Source: Anaerolineales bacterium
Lineage (GTDB): Bacteria; Chloroflexota; Anaerolineae; 4572-78; J111
Length of the DNA stretch: 64,000 nt
NCBI GenBank assembly: GCA_020634935.1
Contig: JACKAT010000005.1
Span: 145,618-209,617 of the forward strand
Reading direction: 5' to 3'
Part shown: positions 6,809-15,704 of the stretch, in pieces
Position numbering within the stretch: position 1 is the first letter of the stretch
Layout of the letters: every line of letters begins with the position of its first letter
Notes under the pieces: model-generated
What the model saw: only the letters and a program-made list of their open reading frames with translations
Databases searched by the model: none
Told to the model about the DNA's origin: nothing
Translations under genes and position numbers: made by a program

Positions 6809-7902
6809 CAGGGTTGGCCTCCCAATTCATTCTTCTCCCAAAGCTGTCCTAAGGTGTATTCTGATAGCCACGCTTGAAGTTGATCTGAATCCTGCCGTTC
6901 CAGCACAGATTCACCATTGCGATGGTTAACCACAATAACTTGTTCTGGGGTTAACTCGTCTAGCAGTAGCGAAGATTGGGTAGAAACTATCAACTGGGCG
7001 CGTTCGGCGGCCTCATAGAGCAAGCTAGTTAGTAGTTTTATGGCAAACGGGTGTAAACCCAACTCAGGCTCATCAATAATAATTGTAGAGGCCGGATTGG
7101 GCTGGAGGAGTAGCGTGGCTAGACAAATAAAACGCAGGGTTCCATCAGAAAGTTGGTGGGGATAATAAACCAGATCGGAGTAACGATCCTTCCAAAGCAA
7201 CTGGGTCTGCCCCGGCGTGACTTCCCTGAGGTCGAATATACCAAAGAAGGGCGCAACCTGTCGGACCACTTCCTCTATTTGAGAATAATGGTCTGGCTCA
7301 GTTTTGGCCATATGCAGCAAAAATGGGGCCAGATTAGCAGCATTCGTGTGTAATACCTCGTAATCAATGATATTACTTAACCCCATCACTGGGGCCGAAG
7401 GTGAGGTGTCGTGAAAATGATAAACTCGCCAATCTCGGATGGTATCTACAACCCATTGCTCACTAGAACTACGAGACCTATTTTGCGCCAGTTTGCTTTC
7501 AAGATGTCCGCTGCCCTGATCATTTTCAGTCCGGCCATAGTATGGCCCCTTAAAAGGAGCAGACTCCTGAGCAAAAAACAGCGAGCGGTCATCGGCGGCC
7601 CGCAGGGTGAATTTATATTCGTTCAAACCAAACTTTAGATGTGCCTTGAATTCCGGAGTGGTTTTGACGCCACGAAATAAGAACGCATCGGCCCGACCGC
7701 GTGCACTGATATAATTTTGTAGACCCTTATTAGGGTCCATAATATGGCCCAATAGCTCAAAAAAGCGAATAAAGTTAGTTTTTCCCGAACCATTAGCACC
7801 AATCAAAACATTTAAATCGGGTCTCAACCGAAAGTCTTGAAGTTCCCGGATTGATTTATAGCCGAAAAGCGTTATTTCTTCTAGGGGGCGATTTGTGGTC
7901 AT
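6808..7902 (-). CDS. AAA/ABC-like ATPase (AAA_21 type), putative defence module
   Basis: A 364-residue SMC/ABC-type ATPase. The N-terminus reads ITLFGYKSIRELQDF then the Walker A motif GANGSGKT near residue 35. The C-terminal half has the ABC-like stretch LSDGTLRF, Walker B IIIDEPELGLHP and a switch histidine-like region LIVSTQSSLLLDEL. This layout is that of OLD/RecF-like ATPases in phage-defence and DNA-repair operons. It is coupled to the DUF4276 gene downstream. A second gene pair of the same plan occurs at 45544-47401. Confidence 0.88.
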   Translation of the reverse strand: MTTNRPLEEITLFGYKSIRELQDFRLRPDLNVLIGANGSGKTNFIRFFELLGHIMDPNKGLQNYISARGRADAFLFRGVKTTPEFKAHLKFGLNEYKFTLRAADDRSLFFAQESAPFKGPYYGRTENDQGSGHLESKLAQNRSRSSSEQWVVDTIRDWRVYHFHDTSPSAPVMGLSNIIDYEVLHTNAANLAPFLLHMAKTEPDHYSQIEEVVRQVAPFFGIFDLREVTPGQTQLLWKDRYSDLVYYPHQLSDGTLRFICLATLLLQPNPASTIIIDEPELGLHPFAIKLLTSLLYEAAERAQLIVSTQSSLLLDELTPEQVIVVNHRNGESVLERQDSDQLQAWLSEYTLGQLWEKNELGGQP

Positions 7903-8064
7903 GACTATTTCAACCTAATTCGGATAGTTGGCAACAACATGGACCTACCTCGCAGGTATAATTGAGCATAACTTCCTTTATTGTAGCGCATTTTCTGTAT
8001 ACATTACAATTTTTACGGAGAAGTGGAATTTATTTTCTTTCAATATTTTTCTGGTTGGACGTAT

Positions 8065-10644
8065 TCAGAAAATTAATTTTAATGCCCGCGCCTTGGCCGC
8101 CGCCTCGGTCCGATTCTTGACCTGAAGCTTGCTGTAAATCTGGCTGGCGTACCACTTGACCGATCCCAACGCCAGCACCAACTCCGCACCAATCTCGCGG
8201 TTGGAGCGACCGGCGGCCATCAGTTGTAATACTTCCAACTCTCGGTCGGTGAGCGGGTCGAGCGGGGGGTGATCGGGCGAGGTCAAAGGAGAAGAGGGGG
8301 CGGCTTTCTCTGGGGGAGAAGAAGGATTTGCTATCGAGGCTAATGCCTGGTGTACAAAAGCCACCATCGCATCAAGGTCACGCGCTTGGCCGCGCTGACG
8401 AGCGGCGGTCAGCGTCTCCCCAGCGACATCGGCTTCGGCCTGTTTGCGCATCTGGGCCGCGCGATCTTTCGTCTCCTGATCGCTGGCGGCGTGATGGCCG
8501 ATGAAGGCCAGCAGTTCCAGCACGTGTTCCGATTGTCCTACCTTGAGGAATAGCTCACTGATGCTGATGAACATCGCGCCGATGAGGGGGAGAAATTGCA
8601 TGTCGTGGGCGATGGTCAAGGCGCGCTGAAAATTATCGGCGGCGGTCAGATAGTCTTTCATCGCGCAAGCCGCTTGTCCCAGGCCGTTCAGCGCCGTGGC
8701 CAACCCACCGCGATCATTGCTTTCCTGATAAATCGCCCGACTCTGTTGATATCGTCCTTGCGCCTCCGAAAATTCTCCCTGCCGGATGGCCACTTCACCC
8801 AGGTGATTGAGGGCCGCTGCCATGCCCACCGGATCGTCAAATGCCGCTCTAATCTGATAGCTCGCCTCGAAATGCTGTTTCGCTTCGGCGTAATTGCCCA
8901 GAGCGCGGGCCACATTGCCCCATTCATTGAGGCAAAAAGCCAAAAACCATCGATTCCCGGCTTGTTTAGCCACCGCGCAGGCTTGTCTGGCGTGCTGCTG
9001 AGCGGCTGCGTAGTCGCCTTGGGCCAACCTCGCGCTGGTCAGGACATAATGGGCAAAGGCCAGGTTCTGCCCGTCGTTTCGCGCTTCATGAACTTGTCGA
9101 GCCGTCTGCCCCAGCCTGATCGCTTCATCAAAATCCCCCCGAATCGTCGCCAAAATGGACAGCGGCGGCAGCGGATCCGCCCCTGAATAAGGCATTGGGG
9201 CGGCGTCTAATCGAGCAAATAACGCCCGGCTCTGGGTCAACGCCGCCTGAGCGGCCTCGAAATGGCCCAGCGGAATATTGAACCAACCGACTCTGACCAG
9301 CACATTAGCCAGCGCCAGTTCTGTTGATCTGGTCGGTGGTTGTCCCGCCAGACATGCTCTGGCTTGATCGAAGGTGTTGGCCGCTTCCAAATAGCGGCTT
9401 TGGTAGTAACAAAAGACGGTAAAGGTTTGGGTTAGCTTTTGGATTTCAGCGACACGAGCGTGGGTAATCGCCCATTGCCAGGCTGCTCGTACATTCTCTA
9501 ATTCGGCTTCGATTTCAAGCAGGACGCCGCGCTGATCGCCCCCTTCTATCGCTGTGGTGCGCTGGTAAAGAAACTCGGCGTAATAAGCACAGTGAGCCTG
9601 ATGGGTTTGGGTCACATCCTCGACCTGGGCCTCCAGACGGGTCTGGGCAGACTGTCGTAGCAGTTCGTGAATTTGATAGCGGTCGTTGGCCTCCTGTCGC
9701 AACAGGGACTTATCGACCAAGGCGACTAACGTGGCCAACGTCGCCCCGGCGACCGGCGCCGCCGCTGTCCGCTGAAACCCGCCCCGAAAGACGGATAGTC
9801 GTTTGAAAACGTGTTGCTCATTTTCATTGAGTAATTGCCAGGAGGTATCGAAGGCGGCGGCCATACTGCGGTGCCGGTCGGAGACATTCCGTAGCGGCGT
9901 GCTGAGAAAGTCGAGGCTGCGCTGTACCTCGGCGGCGATAGCCGAGCAGCTCAGCGTCTTGGTCCACGAAGCGGCCAGCTCAACGGCGAGGGGCGTGCCT
10001 TCGACCAGCCGGCAAATTTGTAGGATGGTATCGCGCTCATCATTTGCCGCAAAATCGGGCTGCACCTGTCTGGCCCGGGCGATAAAGAGCTGCATCGCAT
10101 CATCGGCATCGGAGCCATCCGGTTGATCGGTTGTAGGGACGGATAGGCCGCGAACAGGGTAAAGCCACTCTTCCCGTAGGTTGAGTGTCTCGCGCGAGGT
10201 CACCAATAGCTTGATATGTGGGGCTGCGGCCAATAGTTTAATAACAATAGCCGGGCCGCCCTGATCGACCAGTTGCTCGAAGTTGTCTAACAGTAGGAGC
10301 AGCGTTTTATCGCTCAGGTAGTTGAGTACCTGGGCCAGCGGCTCCTGCTGCCCGCTTAGCGAAAAGTTGATGGCTTCGGCTACCGCCGAAACCAGGTAGT
10401 CGCCGGTATAGATACCTTGGAGCGGCGCAAAGTAAACACCGTGGCTAAAAGGCGAGGTTACGGCCGTTGCCGCTTCAATCGCCAGGCGAGTTTTGCCGAT
10501 CCCGCCCGGCCCCACCACCGTCAGCAAGCGACAGTCCGGATTGGTCAGCCGTTCTCGCAGGCGGGTGATTTCCGTGCGCCGGCCAATAAAAGAGGTTGGT
10601 TGGCGAGGCAGGTTATGCCGTTGCGCTTGTGGCTGCTGGGCCAT
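8065..10644 (-). CDS. NB-ARC/TPR LuxR-type transcriptional regulator
   Basis: An 859-residue signal-transduction ATPase. Residues 15-330 are an NB-ARC/STAND module with Walker A GPGGIGKT and Walker B LLLLLDNFEQL. Residues 400-740 contain repeated TPR helices of the pattern AxxxGNYAEAKQHFEASYQI. The last 65 residues are a LuxR helix-turn-helix (LTDRELEVLQLMAAGRSNREIG). Such proteins hold DNA binding in check until a ligand or partner activates nucleotide-dependent oligomerisation. The inducer is unknown and the target genes are not evident; no gene next to it shares the strand closely. Confidence 0.92.
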   Translation of the reverse strand: MAQQPQAQRHNLPRQPTSFIGRRTEITRLRERLTNPDCRLLTVVGPGGIGKTRLAIEAATAVTSPFSHGVYFAPLQGIYTGDYLVSAVAEAINFSLSGQQEPLAQVLNYLSDKTLLLLLDNFEQLVDQGGPAIVIKLLAAAPHIKLLVTSRETLNLREEWLYPVRGLSVPTTDQPDGSDADDAMQLFIARARQVQPDFAANDERDTILQICRLVEGTPLAVELAASWTKTLSCSAIAAEVQRSLDFLSTPLRNVSDRHRSMAAAFDTSWQLLNENEQHVFKRLSVFRGGFQRTAAAPVAGATLATLVALVDKSLLRQEANDRYQIHELLRQSAQTRLEAQVEDVTQTHQAHCAYYAEFLYQRTTAIEGGDQRGVLLEIEAELENVRAAWQWAITHARVAEIQKLTQTFTVFCYYQSRYLEAANTFDQARACLAGQPPTRSTELALANVLVRVGWFNIPLGHFEAAQAALTQSRALFARLDAAPMPYSGADPLPPLSILATIRGDFDEAIRLGQTARQVHEARNDGQNLAFAHYVLTSARLAQGDYAAAQQHARQACAVAKQAGNRWFLAFCLNEWGNVARALGNYAEAKQHFEASYQIRAAFDDPVGMAAALNHLGEVAIRQGEFSEAQGRYQQSRAIYQESNDRGGLATALNGLGQAACAMKDYLTAADNFQRALTIAHDMQFLPLIGAMFISISELFLKVGQSEHVLELLAFIGHHAASDQETKDRAAQMRKQAEADVAGETLTAARQRGQARDLDAMVAFVHQALASIANPSSPPEKAAPSSPLTSPDHPPLDPLTDRELEVLQLMAAGRSNREIGAELVLALGSVKWYASQIYSKLQVKNRTEAAAKARALKLIF

Positions 10645-10751
10645 AGTTCATCCATGACGTCTAAATACACTTTCTATGCAGCCAATTATAAGGATTTAGA
10701 TGGGGTTGCCAAAAAGGAGGGCAAATGCAATTAGGGGATGCTGCTTGGGCC

Positions 10752-10848
10752 AGACCTTATAGGTTTCCGTATAGCGTTTACGATAACGTACTTTTCCGGT
10801 TGGAACGAGCGCCAAAGCATAGGTAACGCTCGGAAACCTATAAGGTCT
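10752..10848. repeat. 97-bp palindromic element with 18-bp perfect arms
   Basis: AGACCTTATAGGTTTCCG (10752-10769) is exactly complementary to CGGAAACCTATAAGGTCT (10831-10848). Inner arms AGCGTT and AACGCT extend the structure. It sits between two minus-strand genes and may be a mobile palindromic repeat or a terminator for the downstream-reading methyltransferase/DUF1232 pair. Confidence 0.8.
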
Positions 10849-10863
10849 TGTGTTGACATCAGT

Positions 10864-11271
10864 TTAGAGAAAAACATCTAGCAGCCGCCATCCAAACAGC
10901 ACGACCGCCACAAGGCCAACAAGCCAGATGGCGATGATAATGCTGCCCGCGACCCAATTCGGCGGTTTCCGCTGCGCTATGCGGTCGCGGGCTTGCAGCC
11001 GGCACTCTTCCAGCACCGGCTGCGGTATCAGCCTCAGAGCGAGCATGATGCCCAAGGGCAGCAAGATAAGATCATCGACATAGCCCAAAACCGGAATAAA
11101 ATCAGGAATGAGGTCGATGGGGCTAAAGGCGTAACCGACAACACAAGTCGCCACCAATTTGGCATACCACGGCGCCTGTGGATGTCGATAGGCCAGCCAT
11201 AGCGTGTACGTTTCGATTTTTATCTGCTGTACACGGTTTCGCCACACCACGAGGCGCTGTTTGTCGATCAA
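10864..11271 (-). CDS. YkvA-like DUF1232 membrane protein
   Basis: A 135-residue protein with the DUF1232 core AFSPIDLIPDFIPVLGYVDDLILLP around residues 55-80 and hydrophobic segments at the centre and C-terminus. Function of the family is not established. The start overlaps the stop of the upstream methyltransferase by 4 bases (ATGA), so they form one transcription unit under the TetR-type operator at 12058-12084. Confidence 0.9.
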   Translation of the reverse strand: MIDKQRLVVWRNRVQQIKIETYTLWLAYRHPQAPWYAKLVATCVVGYAFSPIDLIPDFIPVLGYVDDLILLPLGIMLALRLIPQPVLEECRLQARDRIAQRKPPNWVAGSIIIAIWLVGLVAVVLFGWRLLDVFL

Positions 11272-12017
11272 TGGATCGCGTCTTTCAGGCCGGTAACGTA
11301 GGACGTTTGGCGGTTTATCTTGTCTGTCGTAATGTTGATAAAGCCGGCCGCTTCTACAAGGGGAACTAGCTTTTTAACGTTGTTTTGCATAAGCCTATGG
11401 CCGCCGTGCATATGAATGGCAATATCCTTGACTTTCTGCCTAAGCGAGCCGCCGGTCGATGACTCGACATCGACTACCAAAACCCGCCCGCCAGGTTTCA
11501 GAACGCGGTATATTTCGGTCAAGCCCTGACTTTTGAGATCATCGGGGAGGTGATGCATCATCAAACTGCTCAGAACAACGTCGAACTGATTGTCTGGAAA
11601 CGAAAGTCTCTCGATGACATCGACCTGAAACGTTATGTTACTCCCGGCTTGAGCGGCTTTTTGCTGGGCAATGGCTATCATTTCGGGCGAAGCGTCGATG
11701 CCATAGACGCGGCCGGTTGGGCCGGCTTGTTCTTTAGCCACAAGCGCCAAGCTGCCGGTGCCGCAGCCCACATCCAGCACCGTATCGCCGGGTTTGATCT
11801 GGGCCAGAGCTACCGTCGTCTGCCGGAAAGCACGCTCATCGCCCAGCAGCAGCGGTACGACCCAGTCATACAGCGAAGCCCAACGGATCAGCCGCCCTTT
11901 GGTCTCGACGGGAGTGCGGTTATGGAACTGATGATGCGGGTGATGGGCATGAAGCCAGTCAATAATATTGAATACCATCGTCCGCGGATTGTGCGGATGG
12001 TCATTATGGCGGGTCAT
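11268..12017 (-). CDS. Class I SAM methyltransferase controlled by the divergent TetR gene
   Basis: A 249-residue methyltransferase with motif I VLDVGCGTGSLAL, acidic motif II YGIDASPEMIA and FDVVLSSLMMHHLPDD as motif IV. The N-terminus is His-rich (HNDHPHNPR, HAHHPHHQFHN), which is unusual. It reads divergently from a TetR regulator across a perfect palindromic operator, so it is probably derepressed by a small compound that it may modify. The substrate is unknown. Confidence 0.85.
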   Translation of the reverse strand: MTRHNDHPHNPRTMVFNIIDWLHAHHPHHQFHNRTPVETKGRLIRWASLYDWVVPLLLGDERAFRQTTVALAQIKPGDTVLDVGCGTGSLALVAKEQAGPTGRVYGIDASPEMIAIAQQKAAQAGSNITFQVDVIERLSFPDNQFDVVLSSLMMHHLPDDLKSQGLTEIYRVLKPGGRVLVVDVESSTGGSLRQKVKDIAIHMHGGHRLMQNNVKKLVPLVEAAGFINITTDKINRQTSYVTGLKDAIH

Positions 12018-12057
12018 ATGAATTTTCCTTTCCGCAAAGCTTTCGTTACAATAGATA

Positions 12058-12084
12058 TGTTATCGAACACCATGTTCGATAACA
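12058..12084. promoter_or_regulatory. TetR-type operator
   Basis: TGTTATCGAACA-CCA-TGTTCGATAACA is a perfect 12-bp inverted repeat with a 3-bp centre in the 166-bp divergent promoter region. Its size and position are those expected for a TetR dimer pair controlling both genes. Confidence 0.85.
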
Positions 12085-12183
12085 GTGTATACGCCGTCTC
12101 GACCAAAGTCAACCATCAATCCGAGGCGGTATGTTCAGTATCGAATAAATAGGTGAGCTTTGTACGGAAACAGAGGGTAACCG

Positions 12184-12792
12184 ATGAGTCATAATCGCGT
12201 TGATCGCCGGGTACAGCGAACCCGTCAACTGTTGCACAACGCTCTGCTAGCGCTTATTGCCGAGCAGGGGTATGAGACCATCACCGTTCAAAATATTATC
12301 GACCGGGCGAATGTGGGGCGCTCAACCTTTTACGCGCATTATCAGGATAAGGAGGATTTGTTAGTTAGTGAACTGGATGATCTCATCTACAGTCTGAGTT
12401 GGGATGTTGAAACGCTGCCCGTGACGGATGGAGAAAAAGAGAGCCACCGTTATACCTTATCGACCCTGGCTTTGTTTCGCCACACCCAAGAGCATTTCTC
12501 GCTGTATAAAGCTATGGTCGGCGGTCAAGGCATCGATGTGGTCTTTAAGACCACCCACACTCACTTTTGTCGCTCGATTCAAGCGCAAATCGAACAGCTT
12601 GTGCCGGATGGCGGTACACCCTCGGTCCCGCCGGCGATAATGGCTCAATATTTGGCCGGGGCGTTGCTGACGCTGCTGACCTGGTGGCTCGATAACCATA
12701 TGCCTTATCCCCCGGAACAGATGGACGCCACGTTTCAAGCGTTGGCGATGCCCGGTGTTTGGGCTGTACTGGGAATACAGCCTGATAAGTAG
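12184..12792 (+). CDS. TetR/AcrR-family regulator
   Basis: A 202-residue regulator. Residues 10-57 are the TetR helix-turn-helix (ALIAEQGYETITVQNIIDRA, then VGRSTFYAHYQDKEDLL). The C-terminal domain, for ligand binding and dimerisation, has a hydrophobic helical pattern with LAGALLTLLTWWLD. It is divergently transcribed from a methyltransferase-DUF1232 unit and very likely represses it and itself through the 27-bp operator between them. Confidence 0.93.
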   Translation: MSHNRVDRRVQRTRQLLHNALLALIAEQGYETITVQNIIDRANVGRSTFYAHYQDKEDLLVSELDDLIYSLSWDVETLPVTDGEKESHRYTLSTLALFRHTQEHFSLYKAMVGGQGIDVVFKTTHTHFCRSIQAQIEQLVPDGGTPSVPPAIMAQYLAGALLTLLTWWLDNHMPYPPEQMDATFQALAMPGVWAVLGIQPDK

Positions 12793-13391
12793 GACAAGTT
12801 GAGGGGTTAAAAATCAGCCGCTTAGTGATCTGAGTTCGACAATACTGGGCTATTTTACCTGTAAATCGAGCGATGTTCTAAGCATCCCCACCGACGCTTA
12901 ATTGAATATCTACCGTTTGTTAAGAACTGGACAGTTGACCGGTGCTTTTTAATAAATTCTCTTGTATGCTACTTCACAATCATATTGCTCTGTTATCCAG
13001 CCAGAGAGGGGGGATGAAAGGCAGCACGCTTTGAGCAGTACCATTTGCTGTTGACAAAGCGAACAAAATATGGCATAAATTCTCACACAATACAACATTA
13101 GCAACAGTCGGGCCGCTGTTGCGCCGCTCTAACAAGCGGTTGGGCAGATTTTGTCCGGGGTCGCACCAGGTACAGTAGGTGCGAGGTTAAAAACGATGGT
13201 TTGGGTTGCCCCCATGCCACCAGTAAAATACACCTTATGCCGTACAGGCAACCACGGGATTCTTAGGAAAGTGCCACCAGTTGGTGCTTTTTTTATTTCC
13301 TCATGCTTCATCCTTATCTCCGGGTAAATCTTGCCCCGTAGGCTCATTTTTACTTAACCAAGATTTTTACCATTCAAAGAGGAATAAAACT
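12793..13391 (+). promoter_or_regulatory. Promoter and long leader of the pyrophosphatase operon
   Basis: No gene is seen here. A promoter-like TTGACA (13051-13056), 17-bp spacer and CATAAA (13074-13079) would give a leader of roughly 300 nt. The leader contains several possible stems (GTTGCGCCGC region; GCACC..GGTGC near 13160-13182) and ends with the hairpin CACCAGTTGGTG followed by seven T at about 13270-13292, which looks like an intrinsic terminator ahead of the gene. This arrangement suggests attenuation or a riboswitch; I cannot match it to a known riboswitch class. Confidence 0.45.
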
Positions 13392-15689
13392 ATGCACGGA
13401 ATGACTGTTTTTGAAACCTATGCCGTTTTTGGTGTATTAGCCGTAGCCATTGCTGGCCTCATTTATGCGTTTGTTTTGCGCCGGCAGGTGCTAAAAGCGG
13501 ATACCGGCACCGAGCGGATGCGGGAAGTGTGGGGGTTCATCAAAGCCGGAGCGAATGCCTACCTGGGCCGACAATTTCGCACGCTCTTCGTCCTGATTAT
13601 TGGGCTGACCTTTGTCTTGGCGGCCAGTGTACTGATTATTCCGCCCTCGCGTGAGGCCACCGTCATGTTTGGCGACCAGGCCTTAATCTGGGTGGCTGTC
13701 GGCCGGGCCGTCGCCTTTCTAATGGGATCGATGTTTTCGTATTCCGTGGGTTTTGTCGGCATGAACGCGGCTGTGGAGGGGAATGTGCGTGTGGCCGCCG
13801 CCGCCCGGCAGGGTTATAATCCAGCGTTACAAATTGCCTATCGCTCCGGAACGATCACCGGCATGCTAACCGTGGGCTTCGGCCTGCTGGGCGGTACGCT
13901 GATATTTCTGGTATTTGGCATCGCCGCGCCGGATGCCCTATTGGGCTTTGGCTTTGGCGGCTCGCTGATCGCCCTGTTTATGCGGGTCGGTGGGGGCATC
14001 TACACTAAGGCCGCTGACGTGGGCGCGGACCTCGTGGGCAAGATCGAAACCGGTATTCCGGAAGACGATCCCCGCAACGCGGCGGTCATTGCCGATCTGG
14101 TGGGTGACAATGTGGGCGACTGCGCCGGGATGGCCGCCGACGTGTTTGAAAGTTTCGAGGTCACTTTGGTTTCCGCCTTGATTTTAGGGCTGGTTTTGGG
14201 CGATGTCGCGCGGGGAACGCTGGGCGACGGCCAATATGATCTGCGTTTTGTGATCTTTCCGCTGATCCTGCGGGCCATCGGCGTCATCGCGTCGATGATC
14301 GGCAACACTGTGGTTCGCACCGACGAACAGCGCCGCGACGCGATGGGCGCGATGAATCGCGGCTTTTATCTGGCCGCCGGCATCTCCGTCATCGGTTTTG
14401 CCGCTACGACCGTCTTTTACATGACCGACCCCAGCACCGGCCGGCCGGATTGGCGGCCCTTCCTGGCGACGCTAACCGGCATCATTCTGGCCATTGTACT
14501 GGATAAAACCACCGAATACTTTACCTCGACCCATTACCACCCGGTGCAGGAAACCAGCCGGGCATCGCAAACCGGCTCGGCCACCAATATTCTGTCCGGC
14601 CTGGCTCTGGGCATGGAGTCGAGTGTCTGGGCGATCATCGTCATCGCGCTTGCCGTTTTAAGCTCTATCTTCATTTACGCCAGCGAAGCCCCCGCCATTC
14701 AACTGACCGCCATTCTCTACGGTGTGTCGCTAACCGGCATCGGCATGCTGAGTTTAACCGGCAATACCATCTCGATGGACTCGTTTGGCCCGATTTCCGA
14801 CAACGCCAACGGCATTGGTGAGATGTCGGGCTTGAGCCGGGAAGCCCGAGCGGTGATGGACGACCTAGATGCGGTCGGCAATACCACTAAAGCGGTCACG
14901 AAAGGCATCGCTATCGGTTCGGCCGTTATTGCGGCGGTGGCGCTGTTCGGCTCGTATCTGACCGACGTGGGCAAGGTGCAAGTCCAGACCGGCCAGCCGG
15001 TGCTAACCGGCATCAACGTCTCCGCGCCGACTGTCTTTGTCGGGCTGCTGATCGGTGGGGCCGTGCCGTTCCTGTTTTCGGCGTTGACCATTCGCGCCGT
15101 CCAGCGGGCCGCGTCCCAGATTGTCGATGAGGTCCGGCGACAGTTCAAAATTCCGGGGCTGATGGAAGGCAAAGTCCTGCCGGACTACGCCCGCGCCGTT
15201 ACCATCTCGACCACGGCGGCCCAGAAGGAACTGATTAGCCTGGGCTTGATCCCGGTGATGATCCCGATTTTGGTCGGTTTTATCCTGGGCGTCGAGGCGC
15301 TTGGCGGGTTCCTGGCAGGCATCATTCTGTCCGGCCAGCTCTTGGCGGTTTTTCAGGCCAATGCCGGCGGCGCCTGGGATAACGCCAAAAAGTTCATCGA
15401 GGAAGGCAATTATGGCGGCAAACATTCCGATCCCCATAAGGCCGCGGTCGTGGGCGATACCGTGGGCGATCCTCTCAAGGACACCGCCGGCCCCGCCCTC
15501 AACCCGATGATCAAAGTCATTAACCTGGTAGCGCTCATCATCGCCCCGATCATTGTCACCGTGCGCGTTCCCGGCCATCCGCTGGCCATGAGTTTGGTCG
15601 CGGCTATGCTGGCCTGTTTGGCGGTTTTAATCTGGGCCATCTGGCAAAGCAAACGAGATGTCGCGGCCACCGGCGCGCTGGCCCAGTAA
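13392..15689 (+). CDS. hppA: K+-independent H+-translocating membrane pyrophosphatase
   Basis: A 765-residue integral membrane protein that couples PPi hydrolysis to ion pumping. The start at 13392 (MHGMTVF) has GAGG upstream and fits the family better than an in-frame codon 37 residues earlier. Signature motifs are present: DVGADLVGKIE with EDDPRN (substrate and Mg2+ site), GDNVGDCAGMAAD, and the C-terminal GDTVGDPLKDTAGP. The ion-specificity segment GNTTKAVTKG has Lys and Thr where K+-dependent enzymes have Ala and Gly, so this is predicted to be the K+-independent, proton-pumping type. It leads an operon with a K+ permease and two RCK proteins (15-nt gap to the next gene). Confidence 0.95.
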   Translation: MHGMTVFETYAVFGVLAVAIAGLIYAFVLRRQVLKADTGTERMREVWGFIKAGANAYLGRQFRTLFVLIIGLTFVLAASVLIIPPSREATVMFGDQALIWVAVGRAVAFLMGSMFSYSVGFVGMNAAVEGNVRVAAAARQGYNPALQIAYRSGTITGMLTVGFGLLGGTLIFLVFGIAAPDALLGFGFGGSLIALFMRVGGGIYTKAADVGADLVGKIETGIPEDDPRNAAVIADLVGDNVGDCAGMAADVFESFEVTLVSALILGLVLGDVARGTLGDGQYDLRFVIFPLILRAIGVIASMIGNTVVRTDEQRRDAMGAMNRGFYLAAGISVIGFAATTVFYMTDPSTGRPDWRPFLATLTGIILAIVLDKTTEYFTSTHYHPVQETSRASQTGSATNILSGLALGMESSVWAIIVIALAVLSSIFIYASEAPAIQLTAILYGVSLTGIGMLSLTGNTISMDSFGPISDNANGIGEMSGLSREARAVMDDLDAVGNTTKAVTKGIAIGSAVIAAVALFGSYLTDVGKVQVQTGQPVLTGINVSAPTVFVGLLIGGAVPFLFSALTIRAVQRAASQIVDEVRRQFKIPGLMEGKVLPDYARAVTISTTAAQKELISLGLIPVMIPILVGFILGVEALGGFLAGIILSGQLLAVFQANAGGAWDNAKKFIEEGNYGGKHSDPHKAAVVGDTVGDPLKDTAGPALNPMIKVINLVALIIAPIIVTVRVPGHPLAMSLVAAMLACLAVLIWAIWQSKRDVAATGALAQ

Positions 15690-15704
15690 ATTTAAGGAGC
15701 GACA

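Noticed and set aside
15003..15578. Minus-strand frame opposite the pyrophosphatase
   Set aside because: It is antisense to a gene with complete family motifs and has none of its own.
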